Origin: an uncultured Ruminococcus sp.
GTDB lineage: Bacteria > Bacillota_A > Clostridia > Oscillospirales > Acutalibacteraceae
Assembly (NCBI GenBank): GCA_902798605.1
Contig: CADBXH010000002.1
Span: forward strand, 1-36,648
Reading direction: 5' to 3'
Length of the DNA stretch: 36,648 nucleotides
The notes under the pieces were generated by a model. That model searched no databases and was not told the DNA's origin. It saw only the letters and a list, made by a program, of their open reading frames with translations. Within the stretch, counting starts at the first letter, position 1. Each line of letters starts with the position of its first letter. Shown one piece after another: positions 8,901 to 17,384 of the stretch. Position numbers and translations under genes: made by a program.

Positions 8901-9756
8901 ACAGTTTTCCGTCATTGACTGCCTCGGTATCACTTTCGAGATTTCTGATATTAACGCGGTTATCGCCGATCTCTACCTTTTCGGTTATGACGTATGCGCC
9001 CATATAGTTTCTGTTCACATAAAGGTTTACGGGGACAACGTCAGAGGTAACTTCAACGCCCATATCTTTGGCAAATTTATACGAGAGCAGGTTACGCATA
9101 AACGTAGCATCTCCGGCATTGGCAAGCAGACACCACTTTTTTGCTTTACCCATTCCGAACAAGTCCGCCTTTTTTGCGAGCTTGATGTTATATGGCTTTT
9201 TGTTGCCTTTCCATGTAGAGTTTCCTCTACCCTTGATATAATCGAGTGCGCCGTCATACATAACCGTACCGTCGCCGCCCGAAACCATAATCGTTCCGGG
9301 ATCCTTGTATTCCTTGTCGGCGTGAACCAAATCAAGAGAGCCTGACTCGGTATTGATCTGAACACTACCTACATCTCCGCCGTCAAGGACCTTTACGCGG
9401 TAAGTATTGCCCGCGCAGTTCAACACAGCCTCTCCTGATGCAAAAACATCTGTGACCTCTCCGCTTACAAGGGTTGAGTCTCCGCATGTTACGGTGTCGG
9501 TCGAATCAAACCAAAGGCGCAAGGAATCCTTGGTGTATGTCTGAGGAGAAAAGATGTAATAACATTTGTCAACTGATGTATAGAACCAGTTAATTCCCCT
9601 GAGGCTTTCGCTGTCATCAACATCTGCAGGAGTTACCGACAGCGATAAAATGCCGGTATCGGCAGCTCCCGCACTGATCGGTGCGGCACAAAAAACACTA
9701 ATAATCATCAAGATACTCAATAGCGCGCTTACTGTTTTCAAACACTGCCTTTTCAT
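5917..9756 (-). CDS. Secreted CotH-kinase-family protein with cell-surface-binding repeats
   Basis: The 1279-residue protein has a signal peptide (residues 1-31, SAGAA cleavage region), a small beta-rich region (35-125) and a CotH domain (about 170-555). CotH marks include KGRGNSTWKGNKKPYNIKL (175-193), KKWCLLANAGDATFMRN (206-222) and GPAWDFDLSF (425-434), whose Asp residues should bind metal. CotH proteins are atypical kinases; Bacillus CotH phosphorylates spore-coat proteins, and the substrate here is unknown. Next come a Flg_new-like module (567-638), a CxxC knuckle (655-658), choline-binding-like aromatic repeats (670-850) and six 74-residue units (852-1279). The start is ATG 9756 with SD AAGGGATG. 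It lies downstream of the NAGPA-domain gene that carries the same repeats and upstream of a lipoprotein. Confident for family, uncertain for role. Confidence 0.9.
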   Translation of the reverse strand: MKRQCLKTVSALLSILMIISVFCAAPISAGAADTGILSLSVTPADVDDSESLRGINWFYTSVDKCYYIFSPQTYTKDSLRLWFDSTDTVTCGDSTLVSGEVTDVFASGEAVLNCAGNTYRVKVLDGGDVGSVQINTESGSLDLVHADKEYKDPGTIMVSGGDGTVMYDGALDYIKGRGNSTWKGNKKPYNIKLAKKADLFGMGKAKKWCLLANAGDATFMRNLLSYKFAKDMGVEVTSDVVPVNLYVNRNYMGAYVITEKVEIGDNRVNIRNLESDTEAVNDGKLSSYPLGGDQFTEEANTYQYAQIPNDPDDITGGYLLELEKIYRYPPEVSGFITSRKQAVVVKEPEYSSKAEVEYIRGYYQQYEDAVYSQTGYNSLGKYYTEYVDVESIARMYIAEEFGANFDGCSSSFFLYKDVDGKICAGPAWDFDLSFQQTHGINYLINNTTTLDDIDSLYIQHCYINYDNDSYKSFLAQLFSHNDFQQVVQNVWNNVVKQMYPSYFGSIAPTAEHIRSTMIMNAIRWNTYGSTNPQSIINGYNSRLSVITNYIPQRYEFLSNAYSDDTFFVKYDIGTYGKKLVWDTNIYSAGDQCTVKALPDADLEHCCSEWHFNPDYSDPALTEGDTFTVEGNTNLYAKWDSHIWVDSDLDDNVERCQVCGRYIQNGELLEGWHYDLYFVNGKIDNGYWKPDSHGKRYYFGPDYLYKTWRQIDGKWYYFGADGYAYTGTRFVKETNASVPEWYAFGEDGGIAEKTRLQNDGLYTYNGDIYYVVNGYTQFGVQQVGDDIYFFNSGGNNNRTGYADRSTVVNVTDANSNGILTKGKYFFGADGKLSKDTFIMNDLVYVNGKELAAYYGLVSVDGRFYYVNDYGKIVKNKDFYVLTTNDLCYSNGKPVVKGTYYFDADGKMDVKEGLVGDTYYEDNKTVPYKGLICVDGYFYYVDAYAKIVKNKDFQVLNTNDLCYSNGKPVIKGTYHFDAAGKMDVKEGLVGDTYYEDNKKVPYKGLIQHEGSFYYVDAYAKIVKNKDFYVLTTNDLCYSNGKPVVKGTYFFDADGKMDVKEGLVGDTYYEDNKKVPYKGLIQHEGSFYYVDAYAKIVKNKDFYVLTTNDLCYSNGKPVVKGTYYFDADGKMDVKEGLVGDTYYEDNKKVPYKGLIQVNGSFYYVDAYAKIVKGKDFYVITTNGLCYNNGKPIVKGTYYFDADGKMDVKEGLIGEVYYEDNKPCPYKGLIKVDGDFYYVDAYGKIVKDKNFSVLNTNGLTYDNGDPVVKGTYHFDENGKMVIN
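5920..7203 (-). repeat. Six-unit 222-bp tandem repeat in the CotH gene
   Basis: From residue 852 to the C-terminus the protein repeats every 74 residues: five full units and a 58-residue terminal unit. Units begin YYGLV or YKGLI, continue with FYYVDAYAKIVK and TNDLCYSNGKPVVKGTY, and end DADGKMDVKEGLVGD. DNA periodicity is visible: the string ttgtaagg recurs at 6311 and 6533, 222 bp apart. The aromatic and Gly pattern (FYYVD, YYFDADGK) resembles choline- and glucan-binding repeats, so binding to a surface polymer is likely but unproven. Confidence 0.9.
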
Positions 9757-9852
9757 TACATCAACATCCCTTCAAATTAGAATAAATAATCAAATCAGCC
9801 GGAAAAACCGTTGCCCGCCGTACGCCGCGTGGAGGCTTTGAAAAGCACGGCA

Positions 9853-9880
9853 ACCCCACCCCTTTTTAGGGGGGTGGGGT
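9853..9880 (-). promoter_or_regulatory. GC-rich hairpin between the two large surface-protein genes
   Basis: ACCCCACCCC (9853-9862) and GGGGTGGGGT (9871-9880) form a perfect 10-bp stem around an 8-nt loop, 9 bp after the stop of the NAGPA-domain gene. No T-run follows in the direction of transcription, so it is not a standard terminator. It may attenuate read-through, protect the 3' end or be an RNA-processing site setting the ratio of the two proteins. Confidence 0.55.
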
Positions 9881-9889
9881 AAAAAAGAT

Positions 9890-12800
9890 TTAGTCTATAA
9901 CCATCTTTCCGTCAGCGTTAAATGCATATGTGCCCTTAACTACGGGATCACCGTTGTCATAAGTAAGGCCGTTTGTATTGAGAACGCTGAAGTTCTTGTC
10001 TTTAACGATCTTGCCGTAAGCGTCTACATAGTAGAAGTCACCCTCTACCTTGATGAGGCCCTTGTAAGGAACAGCCTTGTTGTTCTCATAGTATGTATCA
10101 CCTACGAGGCCTTCCTTAACGACCATCTTACCGTCAGCGTCAAAGGTGTATGTGCCCTTTGCTATGGGAGTACCGTTGTTATATGTAAGGTCGTTTGTTG
10201 TAAGAACATAGAAGTCCTTGCCCATAACGATCTTGCCGTCAGCGTCTACATAGTAGAAGTCGCCGTTATCCTTGATGAGACCCTTGTAAGGAACTGCCTT
10301 GTTGTTCTCGTAGTAAACGCCGTCTACAATGCCGCTTTTAACGATCATCTTGCCGTCAGCGTCAAAGGTGTATGTGCCCTTAACAATGGGAGTACCGTTG
10401 TTATATGTAAGGTCGTTTGTTGTAAGAACATAGAAGTCCTTGCCCATAACGATCTTGCCGTAAGCGTCTACATAGTAGAAGTCGTCGTTATCCTTGATGA
10501 GACCCTTGTAAGGAACTGCCTTGTTGTTCTCATAGTATGTATCGCCTACGAGGCCTTCCTTAACAACCATCTTACCGTCAGCGTCAAAGGTGTATGTGCC
10601 CTTAACAACGGGATTTCCGTTTGCATATGTCAGGTCGTTTGTTGTAAGAACATAGAAGTCCTTGCCCATAACGATCTTGCCGTAAGCGTCAACATAGTAG
10701 AAGTCGTCGTCAACCTTGATGAGACCCTTGTAAGGAACAGCCTTGTTGTTCTCATAGTATGTATCGCCTACAAGGCCTTCCTTAACAGCCATCTTACCGT
10801 CAGCGTCAAAGCTGTATGTACCCTTTGCTACGGGAGTACCGTTGTTGTAAGTGAGGTCATTTGTTGTAAGAACATAGAAATCCTTGCCCTTAACGATCTC
10901 GCCGTAAGCGTCTACATAGTAGAAGTCGCCGTTATCCTTGATGAGACCCTTGTAAGGAACTGCCTTGTTGTTCTCGTAGTAAACGCCGTCTACAATGCCG
11001 TTTTTAACGATCATCTTGCCGTCAGCGTCAAAGCTGTATGTACCCTTAGCGATGGGAGTACCGTCGGCAAATGTCAGGTCGTTTGTTGTAAGAACATAGC
11101 AATCCTTACCCTTAACTACCTTAGCGTAGTCGTTTACATAGTAGAAGTCGCCTTCATACTCAACCAAACCGTAGTAAGGATCTACTCTTGTACCGTCGAT
11201 GAAGTAATAGTCCTCAAATACACCTGTGTATACACCCTGGTATACGCCGTTCTCGTCGAATATCCAGCATACGGGAGTTGTCCACTGTGAACGGAGGAAA
11301 ATAGTAGTTTCTGTGAATGCATAGCCGTCAGGACCAAACGCATATGTGTTGCCGTCGATCACCTGAACATTAGCAACGCCTGAACGTCCGTGGTAGAAAT
11401 CGGGTCCGTAGTAATACTTGCGGCCGTTTTCTGTGATTGCCCACTCGCCGCTTGTAAGACGACCCTTGTCGAATGTGAATGTGAAGTCAGCGTCTGTGTC
11501 TACAACTGTATTGGCAGCAACCTCGCCGTCGATACCCTTGAAGGAATTTTCGTCGAAGTAATACCAATCATCGTCAACCATCTGCCAACCTGTCATAAAC
11601 TGACCTGCAACAGCGTAGTATGTGTCGCCGTTGTAGTCGGTGTAAAGGCCGAATGTGGGCTCAACTGTATCACCGCAGTTGCGGCATACGAACTGTCCGT
11701 CAACGAACTCATAAGCGTGCTTTGCGGGAATTGTTGTACCCCAGTCAATGATCGAATTACAATTGGGATCCGAGCACTTTGTTCTGCCTGTGTAGCCGTC
11801 CTCTGTGCAGGTAGCTGCCTTATCGGGAACAGCCTCTGCAGTGTGGTAATGCCACTCGCCGATTGTGTTCTTGAGGTTAGCGATAGCGCTATCAAGCTCT
11901 GTTACAACGTCCTGACGGATGTTGGAGAAGCCTGCTACATAGTTAGCGGGAGCGCTTACTGCGCCGGTAACATATTCAACGTCGCCGAGGAATGCCTTGT
12001 AGCTGATTGTTACAGCCGGGCAAGTTGCACCGTCACCGTTGGGAACACCTGATGTCCACTGGGTGTGAGCGTCAACGCCTGCTGAACCGTCCCATGCCCA
12101 TGCGTATACGGGGATAGAGAGCAAAGTAGCAGCGCCTGTAGCGTTGGAATCTACTCTTGTGATTGTGATTGTAGCCTTGCAAGCAGCCTCGTCTATGTCG
12201 TAATCATAGGTGAAGCCGTCTGCGGGTGCAGCGTTCTCAAGAGACCACTTAGAAGCGGAGTTGAGCCAGATAGTTGTTGTGACCTTGTCAATATCCTCAA
12301 TCTTATCTGTGTTAACATTAAGGTTATACTGTCCGCCCATCTTGACCTTACCGTTGCCTACGGGCTCGCCTACGAGCGATACTACGGGATATGTAGCGTC
12401 GGAAGCAACAGTAACCTGCTTGGTCATCTTAGTAACATTGCCCTGCTTGTCGGCGATCTCGAAGGATACATCGTGGATGCCGTTCGGGAATGTGAAGTAA
12501 CCGGTTGTAATCTTGCCTGCGGAATACTTAGCGGCAACTTCGTGACCGTCAACATAAACCTTTGCAGAAGTAGGATCAATACCTGTAGCATTTCCGGGAT
12601 TGTGAACTGTATCCTCAACAGCGTCTGCTGTGAAGCTGAGTACGTTTGTGTTAACTTCGCGGCCGTTGAGCGCGTATGAACCGAGGTCATCAAGAGCCAG
12701 CGGGTTCGAGATAACCGGAGCGTCACGATCGTCAACTACGTCTGAGTAGTCGAGAGTGATGTCGTCGATGTAGAATGTTACATTCTCAGCGCCCTTAGCG

Positions 12801-15208
12801 GATGAAGAAACGATCCACTGGATAAACGCGGGAGCGTAGTTAGAAGCCTCTGCACGAGTGAGAGAGCCGTCCTCATTCTTATAGTAAGATGTAGTTACAT
12901 ATGATGTTGAAATATCATCGAGGTCGCAGTATACATAAGCCCAGCCTGCCTCAGGGATCTTGTCGCTTGTGAGCTTAGAGAAGCCCTTCTTTACATACTG
13001 ATATGTAAAGTACAGATATGCTGTGCTGACTGCACCGTCTGCAGTCTTGTAAGTATATGAAAGTCTTGAGCAGGAGCCTACAGCCTCTTCGGGGATGTAC
13101 ATCCACATACCGAGGCGTGTACCAGCGATGCCGTTAGCTGTGTCGCGGAATACCTTTGTGTCGCCTGTGTAATACAGATAGCCGTACATCCAGTTCTGGA
13201 AGGAAGCGCCCTGTGTATAGTCGAAGGTATAACCGAGAGCATAGTTACCGGAGTGAACCTTGCCGTTATCCTTTGTTGCAAGGAAGGTGCTCTCCTTGAT
13301 ACCTGCGGCAACGTTGTTGCTTGCTGTAGTAGACCAGTTGGTCTCAACGCCGTTGTAAGGCATTGTGTAGCCGCCTGTGTATTTTCCGTCAGCAATAGCC
13401 TGCTCCATACCGTCCCATGAGAGCCAGTTGGAAACGTCGCCGTCCTCGAAGTCGAAGAGAACCTCACTTCCCTTGCCGTATGTAACGGTTACTGTAGCTG
13501 CGGGAAGATTAGCGTCATACTTATATGTTGCTGTTACGGTTCCGCTTGTAACTGTCTCGTCAGTGGGAGCGGCATATGTAAAGCCGTCCATTGAACCTGC
13601 GGTCACAGCAAAGTTATAAGAGCTGGCGGGAGCGTAAACCTCAGCGCCGTTGTACATAGCGGTGATCGAGAAGTCAGCTGTCTTTCCGTAAGGAACTGTC
13701 TTCTCAGCGGCTGAGAAAGCAAAGCTTGTGGGATTAACAACAGTGAGGTCGATAGAACCTACAACTGCACCGTTGTATTCCATATTAGCTGTAACTGTGC
13801 CTGTTCTGCCGGTTGAGTGGAAAACACCGTTCTCGATCGTACCAAACGAAGGCTTGTCCTGAACATAGAAGTGCTGTCCTTCGCCGATCCAACCGTCATT
13901 AGTTGTTACTTCGGGTCTGAAATATATAGTCTTGGCGCCTGCATCGAGCTGAATATTGTTGTTCGATCCTTCGGGGATCCAAGTAGTATTGTCGCCGGAA
14001 ACCTGAACCGCCTTAAATTCGGTGTTATTCGCAAATGTCGCGTCGAGCATATACTCGCCCTCAGTTGCGGGGTTCTCTGCAAACTTGAACGCAGCGTTGG
14101 GCTTCCAGTCACTGAAATCACCCACGAGATAGTAACCGTCGGTCACTGCGTCATCGGAAAGCTGTGTAGCGGGCTCTGTGAGAGTCCATGTTACACCGTC
14201 AGGGATCTTTGCGTTTCCGCCTGCTGCATCAGCGCCGGTAGCTGTGATTTCAACATTCGAGTTGGGAGTCTGGTAAGCGTACTCTGTTGAAAGGTTAGCG
14301 TGATCAAACTGTCCGTCTGATATAGCTGTTGTGATAACCATAAGTGTGTTGGATACGGAACGAACTGTACCATCGCAGCATACGTTGCGAACTTCGATTT
14401 CGTCAGAACCCTCGGGCTTAGCAGCGTATGTAGCCGATCCGCCGCCGTCAAGCTCGATAGCGTCTACGCAACCGAGCTCGAGCATAAGCTGAGCCTGCTC
14501 AGCGTATGTAAGACCGATTGAGTAGGGCTGGTTGTTACCGTCAGCGAGCATAAGAACTACGCTGCCGTCAGCCTTAAGACCTACTGTAGAACGGGGATAC
14601 TTATCTGTTGAGTTAAGACCTGCAACAACCGCGCCGTCCTTAACGAGCATAAGATGTCCGCCGACTGCCTCAACAACGTGGTCAGCATAGTTGCCGAACT
14701 CATTCTTGTCGCCGATAACGTATGAACCATCGTCGAGCTGAGCAAAGAACTGGTAGCTGTTACCTGTTGCTGTGCCGTTGATGTTAACGCCTTCCATTAC
14801 AAACGCGCCGGTCGGCTGACCAGTGTTTACGTTGTAGTAAGAAGCGTTGGTAGAAGCTACTACGTTATAGCCTCTCTTCTGCTTTGCGGCATTGGCCTGT
14901 TCTACAACAGTAGCCTTGCCCCATACGCCTGTGTTGTCGTTGTCATGATAGTTGGCCTTAACTTCAGTAGTGCCGTTGTTGACGTCGCAGTCAACTACGA
15001 AGTACTGAACGCGCTTGCCGTTCTTATCATAAGAAACGACTGAGGTCTCTGTTACGCCGGGAGCCAAAGCGGTTCTGGCCTGCGACGCGATTGTCAGGCT
15101 GTGTTCTGTTCTCTCAACTGCGGAAGCCGCAATCGGTGCTACCGTTGCGATCATCAACAATGAAAGCACAACAGCGATGACACGAATCAGAGTTTTGTGT
15201 TTTTGCAT
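9890..15208 (-). CDS. Secreted phosphodiester glycosidase (NAGPA-domain) protein with surface-binding repeats
   Basis: The 1772-residue protein has a signal peptide (1-30). Residues about 110-295 form an NAGPA domain: NVVASTNASYYN, GAFVMEGVNING, IELDGGGSATY (251-261) and VRSVSNTLMV. NAGPA relatives hydrolyse phosphodiester-linked sugars such as the GlcNAc cap on mannose-6-phosphate. Residues about 358-433 (GYYLVGDFSDW) look like a small carbohydrate-binding module. Ig-like segments, a jelly-roll-like region beginning FDFEDGDVSNW and ending FYIDDITLDYS, a cohesin-like beta region and CxxC knuckles (KCSDPNC, CRNCG) follow. Six 74-residue repeats end the protein. The start is ATG 15208 after SD AAAGGAGAG. 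The 87-bp gap to the upstream gene could hold its own promoter, but only a poorly spaced TTGTAT/TATTAT pair was seen. The substrate is probably a surface polymer (inference). Confidence 0.9.
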   Translation of the reverse strand: MQKHKTLIRVIAVVLSLLMIATVAPIAASAVERTEHSLTIASQARTALAPGVTETSVVSYDKNGKRVQYFVVDCDVNNGTTEVKANYHDNDNTGVWGKATVVEQANAAKQKRGYNVVASTNASYYNVNTGQPTGAFVMEGVNINGTATGNSYQFFAQLDDGSYVIGDKNEFGNYADHVVEAVGGHLMLVKDGAVVAGLNSTDKYPRSTVGLKADGSVVLMLADGNNQPYSIGLTYAEQAQLMLELGCVDAIELDGGGSATYAAKPEGSDEIEVRNVCCDGTVRSVSNTLMVITTAISDGQFDHANLSTEYAYQTPNSNVEITATGADAAGGNAKIPDGVTWTLTEPATQLSDDAVTDGYYLVGDFSDWKPNAAFKFAENPATEGEYMLDATFANNTEFKAVQVSGDNTTWIPEGSNNNIQLDAGAKTIYFRPEVTTNDGWIGEGQHFYVQDKPSFGTIENGVFHSTGRTGTVTANMEYNGAVVGSIDLTVVNPTSFAFSAAEKTVPYGKTADFSITAMYNGAEVYAPASSYNFAVTAGSMDGFTYAAPTDETVTSGTVTATYKYDANLPAATVTVTYGKGSEVLFDFEDGDVSNWLSWDGMEQAIADGKYTGGYTMPYNGVETNWSTTASNNVAAGIKESTFLATKDNGKVHSGNYALGYTFDYTQGASFQNWMYGYLYYTGDTKVFRDTANGIAGTRLGMWMYIPEEAVGSCSRLSYTYKTADGAVSTAYLYFTYQYVKKGFSKLTSDKIPEAGWAYVYCDLDDISTSYVTTSYYKNEDGSLTRAEASNYAPAFIQWIVSSSAKGAENVTFYIDDITLDYSDVVDDRDAPVISNPLALDDLGSYALNGREVNTNVLSFTADAVEDTVHNPGNATGIDPTSAKVYVDGHEVAAKYSAGKITTGYFTFPNGIHDVSFEIADKQGNVTKMTKQVTVASDATYPVVSLVGEPVGNGKVKMGGQYNLNVNTDKIEDIDKVTTTIWLNSASKWSLENAAPADGFTYDYDIDEAACKATITITRVDSNATGAATLLSIPVYAWAWDGSAGVDAHTQWTSGVPNGDGATCPAVTISYKAFLGDVEYVTGAVSAPANYVAGFSNIRQDVVTELDSAIANLKNTIGEWHYHTAEAVPDKAATCTEDGYTGRTKCSDPNCNSIIDWGTTIPAKHAYEFVDGQFVCRNCGDTVEPTFGLYTDYNGDTYYAVAGQFMTGWQMVDDDWYYFDENSFKGIDGEVAANTVVDTDADFTFTFDKGRLTSGEWAITENGRKYYYGPDFYHGRSGVANVQVIDGNTYAFGPDGYAFTETTIFLRSQWTTPVCWIFDENGVYQGVYTGVFEDYYFIDGTRVDPYYGLVEYEGDFYYVNDYAKVVKGKDCYVLTTNDLTFADGTPIAKGTYSFDADGKMIVKNGIVDGVYYENNKAVPYKGLIKDNGDFYYVDAYGEIVKGKDFYVLTTNDLTYNNGTPVAKGTYSFDADGKMAVKEGLVGDTYYENNKAVPYKGLIKVDDDFYYVDAYGKIVMGKDFYVLTTNDLTYANGNPVVKGTYTFDADGKMVVKEGLVGDTYYENNKAVPYKGLIKDNDDFYYVDAYGKIVMGKDFYVLTTNDLTYNNGTPIVKGTYTFDADGKMIVKSGIVDGVYYENNKAVPYKGLIKDNGDFYYVDADGKIVMGKDFYVLTTNDLTYNNGTPIAKGTYTFDADGKMVVKEGLVGDTYYENNKAVPYKGLIKVEGDFYYVDAYGKIVKDKNFSVLNTNGLTYDNGDPVVKGTYAFNADGKMVID
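9893..11176 (-). repeat. Six-unit 222-bp tandem repeat in the NAGPA-domain gene
   Basis: Residues 1345-1772 repeat every 74 residues, with starts at 1345, 1419, 1493, 1567, 1641 and 1715. The consensus includes YKGLIKDNGDFYYVDAYGK, KDFYVLTTNDLTYNNGTP and GTYTFDADGKM. Linkers alternate between GIVDGVYYENNK (after units 1 and 4) and GLVGDTYYENNK (after units 2, 3 and 5), which suggests a three-unit block duplication. The register, number and last unit match the array in the CotH gene. Confidence 0.9.
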
Positions 15209-15295
15209 TTTTCTCTCTCCTTTGTAAAGATTTTTTAATATTAAAGCCGTCTCGACATAATATCCTCAGTTTTTTGAATACAAGATACTGGCGGT

Positions 15296-16378
15296 TTATC
15301 CGCTGAAAAAGAAGGAATACGGATAAATCTGAAAAGCGTCGCCTCCGCTCAACAAACGATAGAAAAAATAAAACATGAAATATGCCGTCATTACCCACCC
15401 GATAATATTTGATAAAACCAAATACCGGTCTTTGCTCCGGTTTATTATTTTCGGAACCAACAGCGGCAAAAACAAAATATAATAGTAATTTACTCTCATT
15501 GCAATAGGATTTACAAGTGAAAAGCACTGAACAAAAATCGCAAGAACAGCTATATTACGCAGACCTATGGTTTCTTCATCCATCCGGCTTTCGTCAGCAA
15601 ACGCAAAAGAAAACGCGAGAATAAGAGCAAACAACATCAGCATTCCGGTTGCACCGGTGTGGGTAATACTGGCACTGTGTTCATATACATCACCCAAAAA
15701 ACCCGCCAAAAATTTGAATATGCTCTCGTTGAAAATAAGGACAAGAATAATAGCAGGTATAACAATAAACAGCATCCACTTGCGGTATTTTATTCTGTAA
15801 ACCGGATATAACAGCAATCCCAGCACCGCCGTGTTATGAAACAGCATTGCAACACCGATTAAAACCAAGAACAGCAAAAGCTTTCTCTTTTTTACAAAGA
15901 AAAACGACAAACCGACGATCGCGATCGCTATCGACTGCCGCAGACCGGAAAAGGCCATACCAAACATCGGCAATATCATATAAAAAGCTATGGAAAGCAT
16001 CGGTTTTTCCGATTCAATAAAATACAATACAGCCGTAGGTAAAACAATAAAAAACGATACGATGAATAAAAAAGTCCTGACTCCGGCGATCATATGTATA
16101 AAACGAACGATCATATGGAACACAAGCTCCGTAGCTCTTTTTTTTACATAATCATTAAGCGGAAGCAGCTCGGAAGTATTAAACAAATAAATATATCTTT
16201 TTAGGTCGACACCTATCTTGTCGGAACGAAGCGCCAGCAATAAATAAAACAATACAAAAAATACAACAATGGCGACAGGTGTTTGTTTTTCGCGGCTAAT
16301 AACGAGTTTACCGGTTTTAAACGACATAATTAACGTGACAAGCAGCGGAAGGCCAATCGAAACAACATATTCAATCAT
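15296..16378 (-). CDS. EpsG/Wzy-type polysaccharide polymerase
   Basis: The 360-residue protein is nearly all hydrophobic helices (about 10) with EpsG-family marks: LRSDKIGVDLKRYIYLF (about 50-66), GLRQSIAIAI near the middle and FHNTAVLGLLLYP after it. EpsG/Wzy proteins join flipped repeat units into the polymer on the outer membrane face. Length fits the family (350-370). It lies 36 bp downstream of the GT2 gene and ahead of the large surface proteins. Sequence identity among Wzy polymerases is low, so the linkage cannot be inferred. Confidence 0.85.
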   Translation of the reverse strand: MIEYVVSIGLPLLVTLIMSFKTGKLVISREKQTPVAIVVFFVLFYLLLALRSDKIGVDLKRYIYLFNTSELLPLNDYVKKRATELVFHMIVRFIHMIAGVRTFLFIVSFFIVLPTAVLYFIESEKPMLSIAFYMILPMFGMAFSGLRQSIAIAIVGLSFFFVKKRKLLLFLVLIGVAMLFHNTAVLGLLLYPVYRIKYRKWMLFIVIPAIILVLIFNESIFKFLAGFLGDVYEHSASITHTGATGMLMLFALILAFSFAFADESRMDEETIGLRNIAVLAIFVQCFSLVNPIAMRVNYYYILFLPLLVPKIINRSKDRYLVLSNIIGWVMTAYFMFYFFYRLLSGGDAFQIYPYSFFFSG

Positions 16379-16414
16379 TTATCGTCACCGGACCGATCAC
16401 GAATAACAAAGCCA

Positions 16415-17377
16415 TCAAACCTTCACCTTCAAAAACAACCTGTAATATAGATTCTTTATAGAATCTCTGAATCTTGAATAGAATAATATCAACGAAAGCT
16501 TCATACGCTGAAACAGCGAAAAGCTTTTCGCCTTATCTGCCGATATCTCTGTGCATATCTCAACTACACCGCGGCAGCCGTATTTTGCATGACGAGCAGC
16601 ATATCTGTACAGATATGTGCCGGTGTTGTCTGTTTTTGCAAACTCAGGCGCCAAAATACGCGCTATATAATCGGCGTCGCGATAAAACAGCTCATGCTTT
16701 GTCTTGGACGTCTGATTGGCGTGAAGCCTGTACATCACATTCCATTCGCCGTCACAAACAACGCCGTAATCCTTCAAAAAAAACTTGTAAAACATCAATG
16801 CGTCCTGACTGTATCTCAGGTTTTCATCAAACCCTCCGCAGTCATCAAAGGCTTTTTTGGGGATCAGCAAGCCGCATCCCCCCAGCACTCCGTGCCTAAA
16901 TGTATACTCGATCATTTCCCTGCCCGAATAGCGCTTGTCAGGGGTAAGATGTGAATCATTATCCTTCAGCGCTTTTGAATCAACATCAATAAACCTTACA
17001 TTCGTATACGCTATCGTAGAATAATCAGTATAGCCAAGCCTTTCAAGCATTTTTACCTGGGTCTCGATTTTCCCGGGAGCGTATTCGTCATCATGAGATA
17101 GCCACGAGAAATATTCACCGCTCATTTTTTCTATTCCGAGGTTGAGCGCAGAGGAGACTCCCCCGTTTTCTTTTTCTAAATAAACTATCCTTTGTCCAAA
17201 AGCCTTTGCTGTTTTTGCTGTTTCGCCGTTGTCGTTTGAACCATCGTTTACAACGATTATCTCTATATTTTTATATGTCTGAGCAAGCGCACAGTTTATG
17301 GCGAGCTCCAAAAAGTTTGCTCCGTTGTAAACGGGAATTATAATAGAAACCTTGGGAAAAAAGCGGCTTTCGGCCAT
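16415..17377 (-). CDS. GT2-family glycosyltransferase
   Basis: The 320-residue GT-A enzyme has KVSIIIPVYNGANFLELAI (9-27), the nucleotide-sugar site IIVVNDGSND, ENGGVSSALNLGI and the metal-binding SHDDEYAPGK. A later GGCGLLIPKKAFDDCGGFDE segment is the usual GT2 acceptor-side loop, and a basic C-terminal tail may help membrane association. It should add one residue of the repeat unit in the cytoplasm. The ATG at 17377 sits after AAAGGATGAATCATAA, which includes the TGA of the upstream ATP-grasp gene, so the two are translationally coupled. Confidence 0.92.
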   Translation of the reverse strand: MAESRFFPKVSIIIPVYNGANFLELAINCALAQTYKNIEIIVVNDGSNDNGETAKTAKAFGQRIVYLEKENGGVSSALNLGIEKMSGEYFSWLSHDDEYAPGKIETQVKMLERLGYTDYSTIAYTNVRFIDVDSKALKDNDSHLTPDKRYSGREMIEYTFRHGVLGGCGLLIPKKAFDDCGGFDENLRYSQDALMFYKFFLKDYGVVCDGEWNVMYRLHANQTSKTKHELFYRDADYIARILAPEFAKTDNTGTYLYRYAARHAKYGCRGVVEICTEISADKAKSFSLFQRMKLSLILFYSRFRDSIKNLYYRLFLKVKV

Positions 17378-17384
17378 TTATGAT

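Noticed and set aside
5920..11176. Regular DNA repeats as a possible CRISPR or satellite array
   Set aside because: The 222-bp period is a multiple of three, lies in frame inside two large genes and has no unique spacers.
11390..12052. Plus-strand open frame of 220 codons opposite the NAGPA-domain gene
   Set aside because: Antisense to a well-conserved coding region and without start signals; its Cys- and Val-rich composition is an artefact of the reverse frame.
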